This document shows, piece by piece, positions 49,848 through 58,286 of a DNA stretch of 64,000 bases (position 1 is its first letter; each line of letters starts with the position of its first letter). The stretch is taken from assembly GCF_001613045.1 (NCBI RefSeq), contig NZ_BDBP01000046.1, forward strand, positions 1-64,000, given 5' to 3'. The DNA comes from Nocardia lijiangensis NBRC 108240. GTDB taxonomy: Bacteria; Actinomycetota; Actinomycetes; Mycobacteriales; Mycobacteriaceae. The position numbers were made by a program, and so were the translations under genes. Below the pieces are notes generated by a model that ran no database searches, was not told the DNA's origin, and saw only the letters and a program-made list of their open reading frames with translations.

Positions 49848-52151
49848 CTATTCGGCCGTCGGGATCCGCCGCCGAATACGGCGCGCGGCGGCGACCAGAT
49901 TGCGCAGCGAGGGTTCCAGCTGCCAGCCGTGGCGGGTCTTGAGGCCGCCGTCCGGGTTGGCCCAGAGCCGTTCCGGGGTGACGGCTTCGGCCGCGGCCGT
50001 GAGCAGTTCGTCGAGTTCGTCGATGTCCGGGATACGGGCCGAACGGCTTTCGTACACACCGGGACCGACGCCGTGGCTCAGGCCGTGGCCCGAGGCGCAG
50101 TCCTCCTTGAGCGCCTTGAGCACCCACTCGATGGAGCGGGTCGCGACGATCGCGGTGACGTCGGCGTCGAGCTGATCGATGGCCTCCACCACCTCGGCGC
50201 GACCGGAATAGCCGATGTGCGTGTGGATCTGGGTCTCCGGCTGCACACCGGAGGTGGCCAGCCGGAACGCGCCGACCGCCCAGCGTAGGTACTCCGCGCG
50301 ACCGACATCGCGCAGCGGCAGCATCTCCCGGATCGCGGGCTCGTCGACCTGGATGATGGCGATGCCCGCCCGTTCCAGATCCACCACCTCGTCGCGGATC
50401 GCCAGCGCCACCTGGTCGGCGGTCTCGTGCAGTGGTTGGTCCTGCCGCACGAACGACCGCGCGATCATGGTGACCGGGCCGGTGACCATGCCCTTGACCG
50501 GCCGGTCGGTGAGCGACTGGGCGTAGGTGATCCACTCCACCGACATCGGCGCCGGGCGCGAGACGTCGCCGTAGATGATCGGCGGTCGCACGCAACGGGA
50601 TCCGTACACCTGCACCCAGCCGAAGTGGGTGGTCGCGAAGCCGTCCAGCAGCTCGGCGAAGTACTGGATCATGTCGTTGCGCTCGTGCTCGCCGTGCACG
50701 AGCACGTCGAGGCCGATGTCCTCCTGCAGCCGGATCGTGGCCTCGATCTCGGCCTCGATCCGCTTGCGGTACTCGTCGTAGGACAACCGTCCCTCGCCGA
50801 GTTCGTACCGGGCCTGGCGAATCCGGTCGGTCTGCGGGAACGAGCCGAGCGTGGTGGCGGGCACCGACGGCAGATTCAGCTTGGCCTGCTGCGCGATTCG
50901 GCGCTGCTCGTAGGGTTCGCGCTCGCGCATGTCCGGCGTGATCGCGTAAACCCGTTGGCGCACCGCGTGCTTCTGCTTGAAGTGCACCACCGTCGGCCGC
51001 TTGCGCCACTTGTCCGACGGGCCCTCGGTGAGCGCCTTGGCCAGCGAGACCACCTCGCCCACCTTCTGTTTCGCGAAGGCGAGACGATCGGCGACATTGC
51101 CCTCGATGTCGTATTCGACGAGCAGGTCGTAGGGCACGTGCAGCAGCGTGCTTCCGGTGGAGACCACCAGATCCGGGCACACCTTGGCCAGTTCGTTCAG
51201 GTACTCCAGCGTCACGTAGCGGTCGGCGCGCCACACGTTGCGGCCGCTGATCACGCCCGCGTACAGCCGCTTGCGGCGAATGCCGGGCACCTCGGCGAGC
51301 TCCTCGGGGCGGATCCGGTGGCTGGCCAGGTCCAAACCGATGGCCTCGACATTGGACGCGGCCAGGATCGCCAGCGCCGGTCCGAAATCGCCGTACTGAC
51401 CGGTGACCAGCATGCGGGGACGCAGCGGCGCCTTGGACAGCCGCTGGTAGGCCCGCTCGAACGCGGCCAGCTCGGCCTCGGTGCGCTCGCTGGTGAACGC
51501 GGGCTCGTCCAGCTGGACGCAGGTCGCGCCGCGCTTGGCGAGGATCTCGAACAGCTCCTCGTAGACCGGGAGCAGCTTGTCCAGCAGGGTGAGCGTGTCG
51601 AACTCGGCCTCGCCGGGGACCTGGCCCGCCTTGGAGAGCAACAGCAGCGAAAGCGGGCCGAGCATGACCGGACGCAGCTCGATGTCGTGCGCCTTGGCCC
51701 GGTCGAACTCGTCGAGCAGGGCCTCGGGATGCAGCGAGAAGTCGGTCTCGGCGTCGAGTTCGGGCTGACGGTAGTGGTAGTTGGTGTCGATGTAGCGCAC
51801 CAGCTCCAGCGGCGGCAGGTCGGGCCGCCCGCGCGCCATCAGGAAGTAGAAGTCCAGCGGATCCATCCCGCCCTGGTAGGGCTGGAACCGCTTCGGCACC
51901 GCGCCGAACATCAGCGCGTTGTCCAGGACGTGGTCGTAGAAGGAGAAGGTGTTGCCGGGCACCTGGGTGAGCCCGGTGGCGGCCAGTTCGCTGAACTGCT
52001 GCTCCTGAATGTCGCGACCGACCTCGAGCAGTTCCTCACGTGACAGCGAACCGTGCCAGTAGGACTCCAGCGCCCGCTTGAGTTCCCGGTGCGGCCCGAT
52101 CCTGGGATACCCCAGAATGCTCGACCCGTAGCCATCCGTGACGTTGACCAT
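49848..52151 (-). CDS. MetE-like cobalamin-independent methionine synthase homologue lacking zinc ligands
   Basis: A protein of 767 aa with the full MetE length and both barrels. Substrate-side motifs are kept: SILGYPRIGPHRELKRALE, TLGSFPQTDRIRQAR, DVLVHGEHERNDMIQYFAE, FGWVQVYGSRCVRPPI and IIQVDEPAIREMLPL. At the catalytic zinc site, however, the Cys after the first His is Gly (HTHIGYSG, G647), the Glu of the family motif ITIETSRS is replaced (TAIVATRS), and the second Cys is Gly (NPDGGLKTR, G735). Only H645 of the four ligands remains. Normal methyl transfer to homocysteine should therefore fail unless another mechanism is used. ATG 52151 is chosen for its AAAGGGAG site. A canonical metE may exist elsewhere. 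Confidence 0.9.
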   Translation of the reverse strand: MVNVTDGYGSSILGYPRIGPHRELKRALESYWHGSLSREELLEVGRDIQEQQFSELAATGLTQVPGNTFSFYDHVLDNALMFGAVPKRFQPYQGGMDPLDFYFLMARGRPDLPPLELVRYIDTNYHYRQPELDAETDFSLHPEALLDEFDRAKAHDIELRPVMLGPLSLLLLSKAGQVPGEAEFDTLTLLDKLLPVYEELFEILAKRGATCVQLDEPAFTSERTEAELAAFERAYQRLSKAPLRPRMLVTGQYGDFGPALAILAASNVEAIGLDLASHRIRPEELAEVPGIRRKRLYAGVISGRNVWRADRYVTLEYLNELAKVCPDLVVSTGSTLLHVPYDLLVEYDIEGNVADRLAFAKQKVGEVVSLAKALTEGPSDKWRKRPTVVHFKQKHAVRQRVYAITPDMREREPYEQRRIAQQAKLNLPSVPATTLGSFPQTDRIRQARYELGEGRLSYDEYRKRIEAEIEATIRLQEDIGLDVLVHGEHERNDMIQYFAELLDGFATTHFGWVQVYGSRCVRPPIIYGDVSRPAPMSVEWITYAQSLTDRPVKGMVTGPVTMIARSFVRQDQPLHETADQVALAIRDEVVDLERAGIAIIQVDEPAIREMLPLRDVGRAEYLRWAVGAFRLATSGVQPETQIHTHIGYSGRAEVVEAIDQLDADVTAIVATRSIEWVLKALKEDCASGHGLSHGVGPGVYESRSARIPDIDELDELLTAAAEAVTPERLWANPDGGLKTRHGWQLEPSLRNLVAAARRIRRRIPTAE

Positions 52152-52268
52152 GCGCGGGAACTCCCTTTCGATCACCTGCGCGAAATCCGCTCCGCAAGGC
52201 GGAGGACGCGCAGCGCTGCGCTTTCGGTGTCCGGCCGAGCCGCGTCAACGACTCGGCGTCCTTGCAGC

Positions 52269-52538
52269 TTATGCCGTTACTACTGGTATCACTGCGAAGC
52301 GATGAGCAGCAGCCCCCCGGCTCAACCGGCCCGCCTCGACCGATTGCAGCTTGTGCCCGGCAATGATGGACGCGCCACCTGCGGGCGACGTGCACCCGAG
52401 GAAGCGAAGATCGACGCTGATGAGCGCCAAGGCCGGAAGCCCGGCGAACTCCTTCGCCCAACGCGACAACTGATCTCGCGAGGGCCGGGTAACTCGCCGG
52501 GTACGACCGAAATCGGTTCGGCACCCAACCGCCGGCAC
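52269..52538 (-). pseudogene. Possible STAS-like remnant upstream of the metE-like gene
   Basis: An 89-codon frame contains QLSRWAKEFAGLPALALISVDLRFLG followed by TSPAGGASIIAGHKLQSVEAGRL, which has the rough outline of a STAS (anti-sigma antagonist) strand-helix unit. There is no ribosome-binding site and no convincing start. It may be chance. No riboswitch was recognised in 52152-52571. Confidence 0.2.
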
Positions 52539-52571
52539 GGGTGCCCGACGCCGACGGCTTCGCGCCGCCCG

Positions 52572-53459
52572 CTAAGTACGCGGAGAGGCGGGGGAGTTGT
52601 ACTGGTAAAAGCCCGCGCCGGTCTTCTTACCCAGCAGCCCCGCCTCCACCATGCGCATCAGCAGCGGCGGCGCGGAGTACAGCGGCTCCTTGAACTCGGA
52701 GTACATCGAGTCGGCGATGGACTTGACGGTGTCGAGGCCGACCAGATCGGTGAGCGCCAGCGGGCCCATCGGGTGGGCGCAGCCGAGCACCATGGCCTTG
52801 TCGACGTCGTCCTTGGTCGCGAAACCGGATTCGACCATGCGAATGGCGGAGAGCAGGTAAGGCACCAGCAGCGCGTTGACGACGAAGCCGGAGCGGTCGG
52901 CCGAGCGGACGACCTGCTTGCCGAGCACGTCACCCGCGAAGGCCTCGGCGCGCTCGGAGACCGACGCGCTGGTCTTCAGCGTGGTGACCAGCTCGACGAG
53001 CGGCAGCACCGGCACCGGGTTGAAGAAGTGCATGCCGAGGACGCGCTCGGGGTTGGCGGTCGCGACGGCGATCTTCATGATCGGGATGGAGGAGGTGTTG
53101 GAGGCGAGCACCGCGTTCGGGTCGGTGACGACCTTGTCGAGCTCGGCGAAGATCGAGGTCTTGACCTCTTCGTTCTCCAGCACGGCCTCGACGACCAGCT
53201 GACGGTCGGCGAAGTCGCCGAGATCGGAGGTGAAGCGCAGCCGCCACGCGGCCTGCTCACGCTCCCGCTCGGTGATCTTGCCGCTGCTCACGCCACGGTC
53301 GAGCGAGCGAAGGATGCGGGCGCGACCGGCGGCCGCTAGTTCCCGGGTCTGTTCGTAGACGAGCACGTCGACGTGCGCCCGGGCGCACACCTCCGCGATT
53401 CCTGCACCCATCTGTCCGGCGCCGATGACGCCGACACGCTGAATCTTCTCGCTGCTCAC
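52572..53459 (-). CDS. fadB2: 3-hydroxybutyryl-CoA dehydrogenase
   Basis: A protein of 295 aa. NAD-binding motif VGVIGAGQMGAGIAEVCARAHVDVLVYE (about 8-35), then VVEAVLENEEVKTSIFAELDKVV, the catalytic SNTSSIPI with MHFFNPVPVLPLVE (His), and the C-terminal domain NALLVPYLLSAIRMVESGFAT and HPMGPLALTDLVGLDT. It oxidises 3-hydroxybutyryl-CoA in butyrate/fatty acid metabolism. The GTG at 53459 gives VSSEKIQRVGVIGAG; the longer frame is low-complexity. It lies downstream of isocitrate lyase on the same strand but is separated from it by a terminator, the same neighbourhood as M. tuberculosis Rv0467-Rv0468. Confidence 0.93.
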   Translation of the reverse strand: MSSEKIQRVGVIGAGQMGAGIAEVCARAHVDVLVYEQTRELAAAGRARILRSLDRGVSSGKITEREREQAAWRLRFTSDLGDFADRQLVVEAVLENEEVKTSIFAELDKVVTDPNAVLASNTSSIPIMKIAVATANPERVLGMHFFNPVPVLPLVELVTTLKTSASVSERAEAFAGDVLGKQVVRSADRSGFVVNALLVPYLLSAIRMVESGFATKDDVDKAMVLGCAHPMGPLALTDLVGLDTVKSIADSMYSEFKEPLYSAPPLLMRMVEAGLLGKKTGAGFYQYNSPASPRT

Positions 53460-53538
53460 GTCCCGCTCCTGCTGGTCTGGTGTGGCTGGGATGGCTTGGG
53501 TCTGGGATGGCTTGGGTTTTTGTCCAAGGTATAGGGAT

Positions 53539-53572
53539 GCCCTCCCCGCCGGGGCTGTTCGGCGGGGAGGGC
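53539..53572 (-). terminator. Terminator hairpin between icl and fadB2
   Basis: A 12-bp perfect stem (53539-53550 with 53561-53572), 10-nt loop. Confidence 0.8.
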
Positions 53573-53629
53573 GGTACACCCCTACTGGAGTAGAGGATCG
53601 TCGGCCTGCATCACTGCGGGCTGGTCAAC

Positions 53630-54919
53630 TCAGTGGAACTGACCCTCTTCGGTGGAGCCCTTGAGCGCCGCGGTGGAGGTGTTCGGGTCCACGGTGGTGG
53701 CGATGGAGTCGAAGTAACCGGCGCCGACCTCACGCTGGTGCTTGACGGCGGTGAAGCCACGCTCCTTGGCGGCCTTGAACTCGCGCTCCTGCAGGTCGAC
53801 GAACGCGGTCATGCCTTCGCGGGCGTAGCCGTGCGCCAGGTCGAACATGCCGTAGTTCAGCGAGTGGAAGCCGGCCAGGGTGATGAACTGGAACTTGAAG
53901 CCCATCGCGCCGAGCTCACGCTGGAACTTCGCGATGGTCGCGTCGTCCAGGTGCGCCTTCCAGTTGAAGGACGGCGAGCAGTTGTAGGCCAGCAGCTGGT
54001 CCGGGAACTCGCCACGGACGGCCTCGGCGAACTTGCGCGCGACCTCGAGGTCCGGCACACCGGTCTCCATCCAGATGAGGTCGGAGTACGGGGCGTAGGC
54101 CTTGGCACGCGCGATGCAGGGCTCGATGCCGTTCTTCACGCCGAAGAAGCCCTCGGAGGTGCGGGTGCCGTCCAGGAACTCACGGTCGCGCTCGTCGACG
54201 TCGGAGGTGATCAGGGTGGCGGCCTCGGCGTCGGTGCGGGCGATGACCACGGTCGGCACGCCGGCGACGTCGGCAGCCAGACGGGCCGAGGTCAGGGTGC
54301 GGATGTGCTGCTGGGTCGGGATCAGCACCTTGCCACCGAGGTGGCCGCACTTCTTCTCCGAGGCGAGCTGGTCTTCCCAGTGCGAACCGGCGACACCGGC
54401 CGCGATCATGGCCTTCTGCAGCTCGTAGACGTTGAGCGCGCCACCGAAGCCGGCCTCGCCGTCGGCGACGATCGGAGCCAGCCAGTTGGCGACCGAGGTG
54501 TCACCCTCGACCTTGGCGATCTCGTCGGCGCGCAGCAGCGCGTTGTTGATGCGACGCACGACCTGCGGCACCGAGTTGGCCGGGTACAGCGACTGGTCCG
54601 GGTAGGTGTGGCCGGACAGGTTCGCGTCACCGGCGACCTGCCAACCCGACAGGTAGATGGCCTTCAGGCCGGCGCGGACCTGCTGGACCGCCTGGTTGCC
54701 GGTGAGGGCGCCGAGGGAGTTGATGTAGTCCTCGTTGTTCACGAGATCCCACAGGATCTCCGAGCCGCGGCGAGCGAGCGTGTGCTCCTCGACGACAGTG
54801 CCCTGGAGCTTCACCACCTGGTCCGCGGTGTAGTTACGGGTGATGCCCTTCCAGCGCGGGTTGGTGTCCCAATCCTGCTGGATTTCCGCAGCGGTCTTCG
54901 GGGTGCCGGTGGTCGACAT
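53630..54919 (-). CDS. icl1: Isocitrate lyase
   Basis: The glyoxylate-shunt enzyme, 429 aa, that splits isocitrate into succinate and glyoxylate for growth on acetate and fatty acids. Seen: TAAEIQQDWDTNPRWKGITR, GDANLSGHTYPDQSLYPANSVP, VADGEAGFGGALNVYELQK, the catalytic KKCGHLGGKVLIP (C191), IARTDAEAATL and LAYNCSPSFNWKAHLDD. The length is that of the short actinobacterial ICL1. GGAG precedes the ATG at 54919. The upstream region carries RamB-like sites, in line with carbon-source control. Confidence 0.97.
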   Translation of the reverse strand: MSTTGTPKTAAEIQQDWDTNPRWKGITRNYTADQVVKLQGTVVEEHTLARRGSEILWDLVNNEDYINSLGALTGNQAVQQVRAGLKAIYLSGWQVAGDANLSGHTYPDQSLYPANSVPQVVRRINNALLRADEIAKVEGDTSVANWLAPIVADGEAGFGGALNVYELQKAMIAAGVAGSHWEDQLASEKKCGHLGGKVLIPTQQHIRTLTSARLAADVAGVPTVVIARTDAEAATLITSDVDERDREFLDGTRTSEGFFGVKNGIEPCIARAKAYAPYSDLIWMETGVPDLEVARKFAEAVRGEFPDQLLAYNCSPSFNWKAHLDDATIAKFQRELGAMGFKFQFITLAGFHSLNYGMFDLAHGYAREGMTAFVDLQEREFKAAKERGFTAVKHQREVGAGYFDSIATTVDPNTSTAALKGSTEEGQFH

Positions 54920-55100
54920 CTCTGACTCCACTTCTTCTTTGGTCGGTCGGTGCCGCGCTCGCCGAGATTTCGCTCGGACTGCTGGAGCGGCGATTTGCAG
55001 GCTTGCTAGGCCCATGGGGTGTACTTCCACACGATGGCATACCGCGAAATGGCCGTCTACCTGTTGCTAATGTGAATCTCAGCTAGGTTTCGCCCGGTGA

Positions 55101-55137
55101 TTGCTAACTTTGTAAAATTTGCGGGCGAATTGCAAGC
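55101..55137 (-). promoter_or_regulatory. RamB-like site(s) in the icl promoter region
   Basis: On the minus strand ACAAAGTTAGCAA (55113-55101) is one base off the RamB core AAAGTTTGCAA known from corynebacteria, and TTGCAATTCGCCCGCAAATT lies just upstream of it. The interval 54920-55407 contains no gene; the rest of it appears to be promoter sequence. Confidence 0.45.
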
Positions 55138-55407
55138 ATTCAACCTACCCGCGGGTAGCTCTGACGTGGGGTTTTAGCGTAACGCTCGTACTGTTTGTGA
55201 TCTCCGGCCGCCCCCGCCGCAACACGCCGAGGCATTCCGGCCTGTGAGTCGATTCACAGGGTGGGGCGGCCGCCCTCTGTGTGGGCCGGGCCACCTTTCG
55301 CCGCGAACCGCGCGCGCGTATGCGGCAGACTTGGGCGGAGAACCATTCTCGAGCAAGCGTCCAACTCCAGTCGGAGCACCATGGCGACGCCATCGAACAG
55401 GAGCCCC

Positions 55408-56541
55408 ATGCGGAAACTGTGCCTCGCCGCGGCCGTCACGGCCTGCGCGACCGCCCTGCTGTATCCCTCCACCGCGAGCGCCGAACCCGCCGCGGGCACG
55501 GTCGAGTCGGTCACCCCGCTCGCCGCCGTCGCGACACCGCCGGACGCGGCGGACGCAGCCCGCCTCCTCTACCGCTCCACGACCGTGCGCGACGCACCGA
55601 CCACCGCGAGCGCCGCGGTCTACTTCCCGGCCGGAACGCCGCCCGAGGGCGGCTGGCCGGTGATCGCCTGGGCGCACGGCACGGTCGGCCTCGGCGACGA
55701 CTGCGCCTATAGCATCGCCGGGCCGAGCGCCCGCGAACGCGACTGGGCGTACCTGGGCACCTGGCTGAAGCAGGGGTACGCCGTGGTCGCCGCCGACTAC
55801 GCCGGGCTCGGCACTCCCGGCGAGCATCCCTATCTCAATGGCACGGTCGAGGCGCACAACGTGGTGGACGCGGTGAAGGCCGCCACCCGGCAGTACTCCT
55901 CGCTGGCGAAGAAGTGGGTCGCGGTCGGCCAGTCGCAGGGCGGCGGCGCGGCCGTCTTCACCGCGCGCTACGCCACCGAGTTCGGCGGGCCCGAACTGGA
56001 CTACCGCGGCGCCGTCGGCACCGGTGTGCCCGCCTACATCGAGGACATCCTGCTGCCGCTCGGCCCCGGCATGCCGCCGCTGGAGCTGGGCCCGCACAGC
56101 ACCGCCTACGTGCTGTACATCCTCAACGGTCTGCACACCACCTACCCCGAACTCGACATCGAGTCCTATCTGACCGACGCGGGCCGGGAGTGGCTGGCTC
56201 GCGCGCGCACCGCATGCATCAGCCCGTTCGGCGAAGAGCTCGCCGCCGGAAAGGTGATCCTCGGCGACCTGTTCGCCAAGCCGCTCGCGCAGATCCCGGA
56301 CCTGCGGGGCGTGCTGACCAGGACCATGGGCCTGCCCGAAGCCGGCTACGACCGCCCGCTCTTCCTCGGCCAGGGCCTGCGCGACACCGATGTCATCACC
56401 CCCGCCACCCTAGCCTTCGCCGCCGCCCTCCAAGTCAACGGCCAGCCGGTCACCCTGCGCACCTACCAGCAGGACCACAGCGGCGCGGTGAACGCCTCCC
56501 TTTCCGACTCCCTCCCGTTCGTGCGAAACCTGTTCTCCTGA
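55408..56541 (+). CDS. Secreted lipase (LIP family)
   Basis: A protein of 377 aa with a signal peptide (MRKLCLAAAVTACATALLYPSTASA). The hydrolase core shows VIAWAHGTVGLGDDCAYS, VVAADYAGLGTPGEHPYLNG and the nucleophile elbow VAVGQSQGGGAAVFTARY (GQSQG). RPLFLGQGLRDTDVITPA holds the acid and TYQQDHSGAVNASL the His. These are marks of the secretory lipase family found in large numbers in Nocardia and mycobacteria. AGGAG stands 6 nt before the ATG at 55408. A second member of the family lies at 58287. Confidence 0.9.
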   Translation: MRKLCLAAAVTACATALLYPSTASAEPAAGTVESVTPLAAVATPPDAADAARLLYRSTTVRDAPTTASAAVYFPAGTPPEGGWPVIAWAHGTVGLGDDCAYSIAGPSARERDWAYLGTWLKQGYAVVAADYAGLGTPGEHPYLNGTVEAHNVVDAVKAATRQYSSLAKKWVAVGQSQGGGAAVFTARYATEFGGPELDYRGAVGTGVPAYIEDILLPLGPGMPPLELGPHSTAYVLYILNGLHTTYPELDIESYLTDAGREWLARARTACISPFGEELAAGKVILGDLFAKPLAQIPDLRGVLTRTMGLPEAGYDRPLFLGQGLRDTDVITPATLAFAAALQVNGQPVTLRTYQQDHSGAVNASLSDSLPFVRNLFS

Positions 56542-56553
56542 TCCGCGATCGCA

Positions 56554-56600
56554 CGGCGCTGCCGTGCCCACCGGTGGTTCCGATGGGCACGGCAGCGCCG
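56554..56600 (+). terminator. Terminator hairpin after the first lipase
   Basis: A 17-bp perfect stem (56554-56570 with 56584-56600), 13-nt loop, 12 bp past the lipase stop. Nothing else is seen in 56542-56810. Confidence 0.85.
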
Positions 56601-56810
56601 CAACGGTGCCACGCCACCGATGCTGGGCTGCAACGGCAGCGATCTGTCAAAGGCGACCTCCGCACCGCGGGAAACCGAGCCGCTGGCGTTCAGCGCGAGC
56701 GTCGAGCCTCGCAGAACCAGGCGATCACTGTTTGTCCGAATTCGCTCATAGCGCAATAGATCTGCGGCCGTTCGGGCGCGCGTCGCGGCGGTGGCTGGTT
56801 GGGTTCCGCC

Positions 56811-57800
56811 ATGGCCGTTTCCCCGTCGAACCCGCATGACGCGTATTTCCGGCACGTCCTCGGCCGACCCGCCGACGCGGCTTCCGAGTTGCGCGCGGCG
56901 CTGCCGGAAGCTGTTGCCGCTCGGGTCGATTGGCACGGACTCGAACTGCAGTCGGGCAGTTTCGTTTCCAAACAACTGCGCTCGCGCTACAGCGATCTAC
57001 TGTTCCGCACCCGCCTGGACGGACACGACGCCTACATCTACCTGCTGATCGAGCATCAGAGCTGCAGCGACAAGTTCATGCCGTTGCGCATGCTGGACTA
57101 CCTGGTCAACATCTGGAACCACTACCTGCGCCACAACCCCGCTGCCCGCACCCTGCCCGCGGTGGTACCGCTGGTGGTCCACAGCAACCACACCGGACGC
57201 CCGTGGACCGCACCCACCGAACTCAGCGAGCTCATCGATCTCGATCCGGCCACCCGTCAGGCGCTCAGTCCGTATCTGCCGCGCTTTCGGTTCCTGCTCG
57301 ATGACATCGCCGCCCTGGACCTGCCCGCACTGCGCGCCCGCGATCTCACTCCTGCGACCCGCGTGATGCTGGTCCTGCACAAGATCGCACCCGGCAACAC
57401 CCGCCTGGGCTCTGACCTGCTGGCATTGACCGACGATCTGCGCTCCATCCTCGATGGCCCCAACGGAACACATGAACTTCAATGCGTTGCGTCGTACATA
57501 CTTATTGTCGGCGACACCCAGGAAGCCGACCTGGAACCGCTCATCGATCGACTCGGTCCCCGAGCCAAGGAGGCCATCATGACCACTGCCGAACGGCTCC
57601 GCGCCGAAGGGCATGCCGCAGGACGCGCTGCAGGACGCGCCGAAGAACGCGCGGAGCTCTTGATCGAACAGCTGACCCACAAATTCGGGTCGCTACCTGC
57701 CGGCACCATCGACTCCATCCGTGCCACGGACCCGGCGCTGGTACGAACCTGGGCCCTCCGCGTCCTCACCGCCAACACCCTCGACGACGTCTTCGCCTGA
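56811..57800 (+). CDS. Rpn-family recombination-promoting nuclease / putative transposase
   Basis: A protein of 329 aa of the YhgA/Rpn (PDDEXK) family. PHDAYFRHVLGRPADAASELRAALP opens the domain, and the nuclease motif is RYSDLLFRTRLDGHDAYIYLLIEHQSCSDKFMPLRMLDYLVNIW with the D...E.Q pattern. The C-terminal part has an Ala/Arg-rich helix (RAEGHAAGRAAGRAEERAELLIEQL) and the tail TWALRVLTANTLDDVFA. These proteins promote RecA-independent recombination in E. coli. The ATG at 56811 is used. Its 3' end is duplicated downstream (57918-58214), and a 28-bp trace of the same tail lies at 59707. Confidence 0.9.
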   Translation: MAVSPSNPHDAYFRHVLGRPADAASELRAALPEAVAARVDWHGLELQSGSFVSKQLRSRYSDLLFRTRLDGHDAYIYLLIEHQSCSDKFMPLRMLDYLVNIWNHYLRHNPAARTLPAVVPLVVHSNHTGRPWTAPTELSELIDLDPATRQALSPYLPRFRFLLDDIAALDLPALRARDLTPATRVMLVLHKIAPGNTRLGSDLLALTDDLRSILDGPNGTHELQCVASYILIVGDTQEADLEPLIDRLGPRAKEAIMTTAERLRAEGHAAGRAAGRAEERAELLIEQLTHKFGSLPAGTIDSIRATDPALVRTWALRVLTANTLDDVFA

Positions 57801-57917
57801 CCAACACCGGCGCGAGCGGCGAGGGTTCATCGCCGCAGCCTTCAACGGTGCGGCCGACCTGCCGAATCCATCCTCCGTGCGGAGCGGAGCGGCCCGTAGA
57901 CCGTCGAGAACCCCCAT

Positions 57918-58214
57918 TCGATCGACTCGGTCCCCGAGCCAAGGAGGCCATCATGACCACCGCCGAACGGCTCCGCGCCGAAGGGCACGCCGCAGGACGC
58001 GCAGAGCTCTTGATCGAACAGCTGACCCACAAATTCGGGTCCCTACCTGTCGACATCATCAACTCCATCCATGCCACCGACCCGGCGCTGCTACGAACCT
58101 GGGCTCTCCGCGTCCTCACCGCCAACACCTTCGACGACGTCTTCGCCTGACCAACACCGGCACCAGCGGAAACCGTGCATCGCCGTAGCCATCACGGCCC
58201 ACGCGGCCGAGCTG
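57918..58214 (+). pseudogene. Duplicated 3' end of the Rpn gene
   Basis: Bases 57918-58214 repeat 57544-57861 with scattered changes and a 24-nt deletion in the Ala/Arg-rich helix. The copy keeps an intact 65-codon frame (ATG 57953 to stop 58150): MTTAERLRAEGHAAGRAELL through TWALRVLTANTFDDVFA. It lacks the nuclease domain, so it is a remnant or a stand-alone C-terminal peptide. The similarity continues about 60 bp past the stop codon. Confidence 0.85.
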
Positions 58215-58262
58215 TGCGATCGGCCCGGCGAAGGCATCCGTGGCGAATACCCGAACATGAAC

Positions 58263-58276
58263 TAGAACGCGTTCTA
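58263..58276. promoter_or_regulatory. KstR-type operator and possible leaderless promoter of the second lipase
   Basis: TAGAACGCGTTCTA is a perfect palindrome and fits the KstR consensus TnnAACnnGTTnnA. It abuts TATAGT (58275-58280), which would serve as a -10 box with transcription starting at or near the lipase ATG (58287). Confidence 0.6.
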
Positions 58277-58286
58277 TAGTCTGAAC

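Noticed and set aside
50427..52043. 538-codon + frame opposite the metE-like gene
   Set aside because: Shadow of the metE-like gene, with biased composition.
52152..52571. Cobalamin or SAM riboswitch in front of the metE-like gene
   Set aside because: I looked for the conserved B12-box and SAM-I/SAM-IV core bases on the minus strand and did not find them.
53633..54925. 430-codon + frame opposite isocitrate lyase
   Set aside because: Shadow of icl1; the minus-strand reading has all the enzyme motifs.
56690..56749. 19-codon minus frame MSEFGQTVIAWFCEARRSR
   Set aside because: It shares its first letters with the protein at 60176, but it is too short and has no ribosome-binding site.
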